A stretch of 64,000 bases of DNA, from NCBI RefSeq assembly GCF_900104475.1, contig NZ_FNJR01000011.1:124001-188000 (forward strand). Reading direction: 5' to 3'. Both the position numbers and the translations under genes were made by a program. Below the pieces are notes generated by a model that did no database searches, had not been told where the DNA came from, and saw nothing but the letters and a program-made list of their open reading frames with translations. Shown here in pieces: positions 34,375 to 40,468 of the stretch (the first letter of the stretch is position 1; each line of letters starts with the position of its first letter). This DNA is from Actinopolyspora xinjiangensis. Lineage in GTDB: Bacteria; Actinomycetota; Actinomycetes; Mycobacteriales; Pseudonocardiaceae.

Positions 34375-34913
34375 GCCTCGGCGAGCCTACGCTCGGCTCG
34401 CCCGACGGCTTCGGCGATGACCGGACGCGCTCTGGTCCACGTCCGGTGCACCGGATCGCCGGGGGCATAGCGGCTCAGGATCTCGTCCATACGCTCGTTG
34501 TAGCTCAAGCGCTCACCCGCTGGCCCCGTAGTCAGGTCGGCGGCGACCAGTGCGTCCAGCAGCGGTGAGTCCTCGAACGGAAACTCACTGAGCTTGTGAC
34601 CAATGTCACGCTCCTCGGCTTCGAAGCGTGCTCCGGAGTGGTGGGCCACCAGATTGACGATCGTGTCTGGCCACTCCTGGTCGCGGAGATAGCGGGCGCC
34701 GTCGAGTGGGTGGAACCCGGTATGCGCTATCTCGGGGGCGTAGCCGATGTCATGGAGCCATGCCGCTGCCACGAGGATGTCTCGCTCCTCGGAGGGCACG
34801 GCGTCCCGCAGCTCTTCGGCTCGCGCTGCTACAGCTTGAACGTGGAACCACCGGCGGCCCAGCGGCTTCACGAATGACTCGGCTACTTCGGCGGCTCGTT
34901 GAACAAGCTCCAT
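34362..34913 (-). CDS. HD-domain metal-dependent phosphohydrolase (AICE Mdp protein)
   Basis: This 183-residue protein carries HD-superfamily residues: H in RRWFHVQAVAARAEEL, the HD pair in AAAWLHDIGYAPEIAHTG, and the downstream D in LLDALVAADLTTGPAG. AICEs commonly pair this type of gene with a Nudix gene. Here the two are convergent and overlap by 13 bases. A nucleotide or second-messenger substrate is likely from the family but unproven. Confidence 0.88.
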   Translation of the reverse strand: MELVQRAAEVAESFVKPLGRRWFHVQAVAARAEELRDAVPSEERDILVAAAWLHDIGYAPEIAHTGFHPLDGARYLRDQEWPDTIVNLVAHHSGARFEAEERDIGHKLSEFPFEDSPLLDALVAADLTTGPAGERLSYNERMDEILSRYAPGDPVHRTWTRARPVIAEAVGRAERRLAEAQPR

Positions 34914-34970
34914 GTGGGCTCACGCTACCTTCCTCGGGTTCCGAACGGGTTACTGCGAGCGGGGGGCTGC

Positions 34971-35020
34971 GAGAGAGCGTGCGCCAAATACACGCCCAAA
35001 TGGTCTTTTCGTAGTGGGAA
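34971..35020. other. Candidate integrase arm-type site, right end
   Basis: GCGCCAAATACACGCCC at 34981-34997 repeats the left-end motif in the same orientation. The neighbouring GAGAGAGCGTGCGCCAA is found again at 35953-35968 before att copy C, showing that the older element had the same right end. Confidence 0.55.
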
Positions 35021-35051
35021 ATCGCAGGTGGGGACGGGCCCGGCAGACAGC

Positions 35052-35151
35052 CTGTAAATCAGCCGCGTTACGCTTCAGAGGTTCGAATCCTCTACCCGGC
35101 ACACCGGGGAAACCGCCCTCTGACCTGCGAAGCCAGGACAGGGGGCGGTTT
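35052..35151 (+). repeat. Attachment-site copy B (attR of the AICE)
   Basis: This is identical over 100 bases to 20850-20949. It contains the tRNA-Tyr 3' half and the terminator hairpin. No tRNA 5' half precedes it, so it is not a functional tRNA. Confidence 0.95.
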
Positions 35152-35213
35152 TCGTTCGTGCCCGGTTGTCCCCGGAGCCCCCCGGTCTTCAGTGGCCAAT
35201 CTCTGGCCAAGGT

Positions 35214-35324
35214 TCACCGGAGCGCGCGATCGGCCCGCGCACGAGCCTCCTGTTCACCACCGTCGAGGCACTTCGAACAGACACCGAGCAGAACGTGGAG
35301 GCTGTACCCGTTCTGCTCTGCGAC
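35214..35324 (-). pseudogene. Integrase C-terminal remnant, element 2
   Basis: The frame encodes VAEQNGYSLHVLLGVCSKC then LDGGEQEARARADRALR, aligning with the intact integrase end (VAQWAGHSVGVLLRVYAKC). The box II GHS is GYS and the catalytic Tyr is Cys, so the fragment is inactive. Confidence 0.85.
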
Positions 35325-35353
35325 CTCGGGTTGCGTCTCCTCGCGCCGGATAC

Positions 35354-35369
35354 GTACAGTTTTTTGTAC
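35354..35369. promoter_or_regulatory. Candidate YefM/YoeB operator
   Basis: The inverted repeat GTACA-N6-TGTAC lies 15 bases before the yefM start codon. In the E. coli yefM-yoeB system the autorepressor binds palindromes with a TGTACA core, so this placement supports autoregulation. Confidence 0.6.
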
Positions 35370-35384
35370 GCAAGGAGGTGGGTC

Positions 35385-35636
35385 ATGAGGACCATGTCGT
35401 ACTCGGAATCGCGAGCGCGCTATGCCGAGACGCTCGACAGCGTCACCGATGACCGGGAGGAGGTGGTTATCACTCGGGCCGGTCACGAACCGGTGGTCAT
35501 GGTCGCTCTCGACGACTACGAATCGCTGCGTGAGACCGCCTACCTGCTCAAGAGTCCCGAGAACGCCCGTCGGCTGCTGGGTTCCATCGATCGGCTGGAA
35601 AGCGGTAACGGCATCGTGAGGGACTTGGACGAGTGA
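35385..35636 (+). CDS. yefM: YefM/Phd-family antitoxin
   Basis: This 83-residue type II antitoxin begins MRTMSYSESRARYAETLDSV. The Phd/YefM DNA-binding fold shows VVITRAGHEPVVMVALDDYE, and the toxin-binding C terminus follows. ATG 35385 is preceded by AAGGAGG at six bases. It overlaps the toxin gene by four bases. It neutralises YoeB and probably represses its own promoter with it. Confidence 0.93.
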   Translation: MRTMSYSESRARYAETLDSVTDDREEVVITRAGHEPVVMVALDDYESLRETAYLLKSPENARRLLGSIDRLESGNGIVRDLDE

Positions 35637-35893
35637 AGCTTGTCTGGGATGAGGTTGCCTGGGACGACTATGTCTGGTGGCAGACTCAGGACCGCAAGGT
35701 CCTCAAACGCATCAACACACTGATCAAGGACATCCAGCGCAACGGGAACGAGGGTATCGGCAAGCCCGAACCCCTCAAGTACGGATTCCAGGGGTACTGG
35801 TCCCGTCGGATCACCGACGAACATCGGCTCGTGTACAAGATCAGCGATGACGAGCTTCGTATCGCCGCCTGCCGATACCACTACGGTAGCTGA
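35633..35893 (+). CDS. yoeB: YoeB-family mRNA interferase toxin
   Basis: This 86-residue toxin contains WDEVAWDDYVWWQTQDRK and the conserved C-terminal region LKYGFQGYWSRRITDEHRLV, with YRYH-like CRYHYGS at the end. These regions contain the residues typical of YoeB catalysis (E, R, H, Y). YoeB cleaves mRNA on the ribosome. It is coupled to yefM by a GTGA overlap. All expected residues are present, so the toxin appears intact. Confidence 0.93.
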   Translation: MKLVWDEVAWDDYVWWQTQDRKVLKRINTLIKDIQRNGNEGIGKPEPLKYGFQGYWSRRITDEHRLVYKISDDELRIAACRYHYGS

Positions 35894-36035
35894 GACTGTC
35901 CGCTTACCGAACTCCTCGGGGGGGGGCGAACGGATCACTGTGAGCGGAGAACGAGAGAGCGTGCGCCAAGTACACGTCCGGATGGTCTTCTCGAAGTGAA
36001 AGCTCTCTGGTGAAAGCCAGTCCGTCAGGCAGCCC

Positions 36036-36133
36036 GTAAATCAGCCGCGTTACGCTTCAGAGGTTCGAATCCTCTACCCGGCACACCAGGGAAACCGCCC
36101 TCTGACCTGCGAAGCCAGGACAGGGGGCGGTTT
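36036..36133 (+). repeat. Attachment-site copy C
   Basis: This copy matches 20852-20949 except for one visible mismatch (CACCAGGG for CACCGGGG). Like copy B, it is followed by TTTTCGTTCGTGCCCGG, so copies B and C share right-flank sequence that A and D lack. Confidence 0.9.
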
Positions 36134-36204
36134 TCGTTCGTGCCCGGTTGTCCCCGGGCCTGCCCGGCCGACACCGGGCCTCTACGTACAGTGCACGTAC
36201 GTTC

Positions 36205-36339
36205 TCAACGCAGCGCCTGCTCGACTCGCTGGCGCGCGAGCTGCTCCCCGCTGTCGAGACACTTGGCGTAGATCTCCAGGAGCACCCGCACGCTGTGTCC
36301 GGCCCACTCGGCGACCCGAGGAGGCTCCACCCCGGCGTT
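36205..36339 (-). pseudogene. Integrase C-terminal remnant, element 3
   Basis: This fragment encodes NAGVEPPRVAEWAGHSVRV then LLEIYAKCLDSGEQLARQ, corresponding to the last 44 or so residues of the intact integrase, with the box II His and catalytic Tyr retained. Everything upstream is missing. A palindrome with arms ACGTAC/GTACGT lies just beyond its stop at 36184-36202. Confidence 0.87.
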
Positions 36340-36382
36340 GGGCCGGTTGTTCTCCGTAGTTGGAGACGGGTAAGCCCGTGAG

Positions 36383-37348
36383 TCACGGGATGAGGAGGGT
36401 CTTTCCGATCGTGGTACGGGCGGCGATGTCGGAATGGGCCTGCGCGGTATCAACGAGCGGGTACGTCTGCCCGATGGTGGGCCGTAGGATCTTGGCCGAG
36501 CCGAGCGCAAGGGCTTCCTCCACGAGGCCGTAGAGGCCGCTGGGAGTGCTGCCAATGGCGTCCAAACCGATGTTGGTGATTCCGCGCGAGGTAGCAGCTT
36601 GCTCATCGGGGCTGGTCCAGGTCCCGCTGGCGGCTCCGTGCGTGATGTACCGTCCTCCGCGTCGTACCAGTGGGTGAAGGACGTCACCGGTGGTTCCGCC
36701 GACGCCGTCGAACACGACATCAACTCCGGTGGACGCTGCTCGTTCCAGCGAGTTGTCCCAGCCGGTGCCGCGGTAATTGATCACTGTGTCGGCGCCGAGG
36801 TCGCGCGCGTGTTCCAGCTTGGACGTGGATCCGGCCAGTGCGATCACGTGGGCACCGGCTTTGGCGGCGAGCTGGACGAGGAGACTGCCGACGCCTCCGG
36901 CGGCGGCCGTGACCACCACGACTTCCCCGTGTTCGATTCTCGCCGCGGAGTGGAGTCCTACGGCGGTGCGGCCGTCGGCGAGCAGGGCTACTGCTTCCCG
37001 TGCCTCCAGGGTTTCGGGAACTCGGTGCAGGTCGGATTCCTGAGCGACAGCCCGGTCAGCATAGCCACCGGTGCCACCGGTGGAGGTGACGACCAGAACG
37101 TTCTTCCACGCGGGGTCGACGTCTTCGCCGAGCGCATCGACGTGTCCGGCGACGCCGTTGCCCAGCACTGCCGGGAACTCGACTTGGGGGCCGACCGAAG
37201 TTCCGGAGCGTATCTGCGTGTCGATGAAGGTGATAGCGGCGACTTCTACGGCGATACGGACCTGTCCGAAGCCGGGGACGGGGTCGGGCAACGTTGTCGG
37301 GCGGAGCACATCGGGGCCTCCGGGCTGGTCGGCGACTATGGCGCGCAC
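36383..37348 (-). CDS. NADPH:quinone oxidoreductase-like zinc-type alcohol dehydrogenase
   Basis: This 321-residue MDR-superfamily protein has an N-terminal GroES-like domain (MRAIVADQPGGPDVLRPTTL) and a Rossmann domain with VVVTAAAGGVGSLLVQLA, the AAxGGVG NADPH-binding motif of quinone oxidoreductases. LGADTVINYRG and VVFDGVGGTTGDVL follow. There is no structural zinc Cys cluster, as is usual for the QOR group. Its start lies inside the 3' end of the efflux gene, so the two form one operon, probably induced together through MarR. Confidence 0.9.
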   Translation of the reverse strand: MRAIVADQPGGPDVLRPTTLPDPVPGFGQVRIAVEVAAITFIDTQIRSGTSVGPQVEFPAVLGNGVAGHVDALGEDVDPAWKNVLVVTSTGGTGGYADRAVAQESDLHRVPETLEAREAVALLADGRTAVGLHSAARIEHGEVVVVTAAAGGVGSLLVQLAAKAGAHVIALAGSTSKLEHARDLGADTVINYRGTGWDNSLERAASTGVDVVFDGVGGTTGDVLHPLVRRGGRYITHGAASGTWTSPDEQAATSRGITNIGLDAIGSTPSGLYGLVEEALALGSAKILRPTIGQTYPLVDTAQAHSDIAARTTIGKTLLIP

Positions 37349-38814
37349 GTGTCATGTCCTTTCGCGGGATGGGGATGATGGTCGGGGCTGACTGGACGAC
37401 TGGGCAGAAGGGCAGCGGGGACGAGGGAAGCCGCCGCGAAGGTGGCGGCCCACCAGAACGTGTGGGAGAACGCCGCCGCGGCATCGGTGTCGCCCGTACT
37501 CGAACTGGCGAGGTTCAGTTGCAGAATGATCGCCATCACGGTGGTTCCGAGAGCGGCGCCGAGTCGTTGCAAGACGCTGAGCAGGCTGGTGGCGTGCGGA
37601 ACAGAGGTTGGAGGGACGTCGCGGTAAGCAACGCTTGGGACGGCGACGCCGGTCGTGCCGAAACCGGCTCCGAGCAGCAGTAGGCATAGGGAGAGGGTGG
37701 GCGTGGCAGCGGAGGCGCCGTTCGCTGCGATTCCGGTCGTCCCGGAAACGGACATGAGAGTTCCGAGGACGCCGAGGAGTCGCGGGCCGAGCCGGTGAGT
37801 CCACCGTCCGGCGAGCCACAGCGCGGCCATGGTGCCCAGTCCCTGCGGTACTAGCAGTAGTCCGACGTCGCCCACCTCGACCTCGTGGATCCGTTGGTAG
37901 AACAACGGCAACAGGATCAGGCTGCCGTAGAGCGAGAAACCGAACTGGAACATCATCAGTGTCGCGATGCTGAAGCTCCGAAGCCGGAAGAGGCCGACGT
38001 CGAGCAGGGCCTGGTGGCCGAGTCGGCGGGCGTGCAGCCAGAAGGCGCTCACCAGGACGATTCCCACACACAACATGAGGGGTGCCGGTGCGGGGACCAC
38101 GGTCCTCTCGGTGATCGCGGTGCATCCCCACAGGATGGCTACGGCGGCGGGGAGCAGGAGCACCAGTCCGCCGCGGTCGAGCCGGGTCGGTGTTCGCGGG
38201 TCGTCGTCGGTGAGGTGGCGGTGGGCGAGGACGAGAGCGAGCAGGCATATGGGGATGTTGACGAGGAAGATCCACCGCCACCCCACCGTTGCCAGTAGCA
38301 GTCCGCCGAGGACCGGTCCGAGCATCGGGGCCAGCTGGCCGGGGATTCCGACATAGCCCATGACGCGGCCCACCCGACGGGGCCCTGCGGCACGGGCGAG
38401 GATCGCCTGCACGAGCGGCAGAATCAGGCCTCCACCGAGTCCCTGCACTATCCGGAACGTGATGAGAGTTCCGATCGACCATGCCATCGAGCACAGAACT
38501 GAGCCCAGCAGGAACACTCCCACCGCGCCCAGCCAGACCCGTCGGCACCCCCATCGGTCGGTCAACCAGCCCATCGTCGTGATCACCGCGACCATCGCCA
38601 GCACGTAGCCGGTGGTGACCCATTGGGTCGTGGCTACCGAGGTGTCGAAGTCCTGGGCGAGATCGTCGATGGCGACGCCGATGATGGTGGTGTCGAGCAG
38701 CGTCACACTCGCGCCCACAAGGAGTACGCCCATCAGCCGCCGTAACTGTGGGTCGATTCTCTCCGAGGTCGGGGGGCCGGATGCGAACCTTGATGTTGGC
38801 ACGCCAACAACCAT
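37336..38814 (-). CDS. MFS drug efflux transporter, DHA2 (14-helix) family
   Basis: This 492-residue transporter has about 14 hydrophobic segments. Family motifs are GASVTLLDTTIIGVAIDDLA (TM1) and motif A GWLTDRWGCRRVWLG, and RIVQGLGGGLILPLVQAIL carries motif B. PMLGPVLGGLL is motif C, typical of exporters. Its substrate is unknown. The ATG at 38814 places a MarR-like operator within its first codons, so the transcript may be leaderless or start at a later codon. It overlaps the quinone reductase by 13 bases. Confidence 0.92.
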   Translation of the reverse strand: MVVGVPTSRFASGPPTSERIDPQLRRLMGVLLVGASVTLLDTTIIGVAIDDLAQDFDTSVATTQWVTTGYVLAMVAVITTMGWLTDRWGCRRVWLGAVGVFLLGSVLCSMAWSIGTLITFRIVQGLGGGLILPLVQAILARAAGPRRVGRVMGYVGIPGQLAPMLGPVLGGLLLATVGWRWIFLVNIPICLLALVLAHRHLTDDDPRTPTRLDRGGLVLLLPAAVAILWGCTAITERTVVPAPAPLMLCVGIVLVSAFWLHARRLGHQALLDVGLFRLRSFSIATLMMFQFGFSLYGSLILLPLFYQRIHEVEVGDVGLLLVPQGLGTMAALWLAGRWTHRLGPRLLGVLGTLMSVSGTTGIAANGASAATPTLSLCLLLLGAGFGTTGVAVPSVAYRDVPPTSVPHATSLLSVLQRLGAALGTTVMAIILQLNLASSSTGDTDAAAAFSHTFWWAATFAAASLVPAALLPSRPVSPDHHPHPAKGHDTCAP

Positions 38815-38835
38815 AGCTAATTATTGGCATGCCAA
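38794..38835. promoter_or_regulatory. Two MarR-type operators between marR and the efflux gene
   Basis: TGTTGGCACGCCAACA at 38794-38809 and TTGGCATGCCAA at 38824-38835 are palindromes sharing the TTGGC/GCCAA half-site, with centres about 28 bases apart. They flank the start codon of the efflux gene and lie 21 bases before marR, so one regulator could silence both directions. Confidence 0.8.
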
Positions 38836-38856
38836 CAAACTTCATAGGCTGTCCCC

Positions 38857-39345
38857 GTGGTGAACAATTCCCAGCAGCGGTCCGCTTCGGAAGTCGAGCC
38901 GCAACGTCACGTCGGTACCAGTATCGACGGTGCCCCCGTTGGTTCATTGCTCCTCCAAGTCACCCGTGCGCACGCCCGGCTCGGCACCGAGCTCCTTCAG
39001 GAAGCAGGCGTGGTCTCGCCCCACGAGATCGTCCTGCTGTATCTCGATGAACACGGTCCGGTCGCGCAGACAGAACTCGTCCACTACATGGGGCGGGATC
39101 GCTCAACCGTCACGGCCACGCTGCAGGCGATGGAGCGGGCTGACTTGGTGGTCCGTTCCTCTTCCCCGACCGACAAGCGAGCGACGACTGTCGCGCTGAC
39201 GGATCACGGTCGCGAAACCGTTCCCAGAGCACGCGCCGCCTGGGTCGAACTCGAACGACGCACCACAAGTCCACTGACCGCCGATCAGAAGAATGCGCTG
39301 GTGGAGGCGCTGGCTCTCATCCGTGACACCCTCAACCAGGCCTAA
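38857..39345 (+). CDS. MarR-family transcriptional regulator
   Basis: This 162-residue winged-helix repressor contains VVSPHEIVLLYLDEHGPVAQ and VHYMGRDRSTVTATLQAMER (recognition helix). SSPTDKRATTVALTDHGRE is the wing with the conserved D-x-R. It is divergent from the efflux pump, with only 42 bases between start codons and two palindromic operators there. The GTG at 38857 lacks a strong ribosome site, compatible with leaderless expression. Confidence 0.93.
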   Translation: MVNNSQQRSASEVEPQRHVGTSIDGAPVGSLLLQVTRAHARLGTELLQEAGVVSPHEIVLLYLDEHGPVAQTELVHYMGRDRSTVTATLQAMERADLVVRSSSPTDKRATTVALTDHGRETVPRARAAWVELERRTTSPLTADQKNALVEALALIRDTLNQA

Positions 39346-39498
39346 GCACAGGTGAACAGGCTGAAACCGCTCGCTGCTCCGCGGCACCCAAAAGGTCCTG
39401 TGTGGACAAATTGTGTACGGGGAAGTCTCACTGACTCCGCACCGGAGTCTTTCGCGCGGGCCAGGGATCTACGCAGGAGTGGTCAACCCAGGGGTGCG

Positions 39499-39592
39499 AA
39501 TCGGCCGCGTTACGCTTCAGAGGTTCGAATCCTCTACCCGGCACACCAGGGAAACCGCCCTATGACCTGCGAAGACAGGCCAGGGGCGGTTT
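39499..39592 (+). repeat. Attachment-site copy D
   Basis: This is the most diverged att copy. It matches 20855-20949 with several substitutions (AATCGGCC for AATCAGCC, CCTATGAC for CCTCTGAC) and one lost G in the terminator stem. Its right flank (TTTCTTGTGTGTCCGGTTG) resembles that of copy A rather than B or C. Confidence 0.87.
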
Positions 39593-39610
39593 CTTGTGTG
39601 TCCGGTTGTG

Positions 39611-39840
39611 TCCGGCCCACTCGGCTCCCCGAGGAGGCTCTCCCCCCCCCCCGGCGTTGAGGCACATGGAGATGCAGGCGTGTCGCAAGTCATAGGGGCG
39701 TTTCGCCAATGGTGAGGCCGCTATCTTCTTGGTGAAGGTGTCTTCACGAACTCGTTGCCAGGCCCTGACGTAGACCGTAGACGGTGTTCCCAACCCTGCC
39801 GCCGCTGCGCTTGCCCCGGAACAGACGGCCGTCCGAGCTC
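39611..39840 (-). pseudogene. Frameshifted integrase remnant, element 4
   Basis: Two frames together encode DGRLFRGKRSGGRVGNTVYG, then RAWQRVREDTFTKKIAASPL, AKRPYDLRHACISMCLNAG and, after a C10-type run near 39642, PPRGAEWAGH. All are homologous to the intact integrase. The catalytic Tyr segment is lost by fusion to the att flank. This shows a fourth, older integration whose right end I cannot find. Confidence 0.85.
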
Positions 39841-40468
39841 GATCCGTCCGGATGCGTTGGGAACAACCGTGGCTGAAGATCGTCGGAGAACGACCACCGG
39901 AGTCGGGTGATCGGTGGTGGCGTGCTCGTCGGCGTGTTGGTTGAGGCGGTGGGGCGTCGATGATGATGGAATGAGGTGCTGGCCCTACCCGCTCCTGAGC
40001 TTCTGAAAAGCACGGTCGCGCCAGAGCGGATGACCAGAAGCCGTTGCCGGAGACCACGAACACAACGGTGAGCGGGTCAAGCAATGTTGGTCGGCGAACC
40101 GTCGAGAGCGCTGCTGGAATTAGCTGTTTTCGACACGAACTGTCGCGTTGACTGCGAGGATGGTTCCGATGTGGGCGGGAACCGGCTCCGGACGAGCAAG
40201 AGATGTAGTACGAGTCCGTACTCCGGCGAGGTGTGTGGCATGATTCTTGTGAAAGTCGGTTTCATGTTGCCCCTCCGGTCGAGGCGAAATCGATTCCTTC
40301 GTGGCATGACACTTCGCGGACTCCGGTTTGCGTGTGGTGCGTCCTCTCCTGCTGGGGTGGAGCCGGGTGTTCGACAAAGCAAAAATGTCTTCGTGTGACA
40401 CTCCATCGAATGATTAGACGAACTTAGTGGCCAGGAACTGGTGCATCAGGGAAAACTGTGACGAGAGG
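39841..40468. other. Non-coding or decayed stretch after element 4 integrase remnant
   Basis: About 630 bases contain only short overlapping frames in both strands with no recognisable protein, no strong ribosome site and no further att copy. Base composition becomes less GC-rich toward the KAP gene. The promoter of that gene should lie here. Confidence 0.5.

Larger units (their letters stand above)
20850..35151. mobile_element. Actinomycete integrative and conjugative element (AICE) in tRNA-Tyr, about 14.2 kb
   Basis: The element is bounded by a perfect 100-bp direct repeat (20850-20949 and 35052-35151), giving a unit of 14,202 bp. It carries integrase and xis next to attL, a primase/polymerase-type replication module with DUF3631 and SSB, an FtsK/TraB-type DNA translocase with a SpdB-like partner, XRE-type regulators, and Nudix plus HD hydrolases. 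This gene set matches the known AICE family (pSAM2, pMEA300, pSE211). All essential modules have open frames. One small internal Nudix gene is frameshifted. It is probably still mobile, or was until recently. Confidence 0.93.
35052..36133. mobile_element. Remnant element 2 between att copies B and C (about 1 kb)
   Basis: It is bounded by att-like repeats B and C (unit 982 bp). It carries an integrase C-terminal fragment next to its left att and a right-end arm motif before copy C, with a YefM/YoeB pair as its only intact genes. It looks like a largely deleted older AICE, or a mini-element retained by the addiction module. Confidence 0.75.
36036..39592. mobile_element. Remnant element 3 between att copies C and D (about 3.5 kb)
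   Basis: It has att copy C and an integrase fragment on the left, att copy D on the right, and a MarR/MFS/quinone-reductase cassette between. Replication and transfer genes are absent. The bounded structure suggests the cassette arrived as cargo of an integrative element that has since decayed. Confidence 0.65.

Noticed and set aside
35000-35100. Possible second and third tRNA-Tyr genes at copies B and C
   Set aside because: Only the 3' half is present, with no 5' acceptor strand or D arm, so they are attachment-site remnants and not tRNAs.
39346-39500. A right-end arm motif before att copy D like that before copies B and C
   Set aside because: I searched for GCGCCAA-TACACG-type sequence and found none, so the element-3 boundary rests on the att copy alone.
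40084-40426. Overlapping frames on both strands (about 100 codons each) upstream of the KAP gene
   Set aside because: None has a convincing ribosome site, typical codon bias or recognisable motif, and they overlap each other. Treated as non-coding or decayed DNA.
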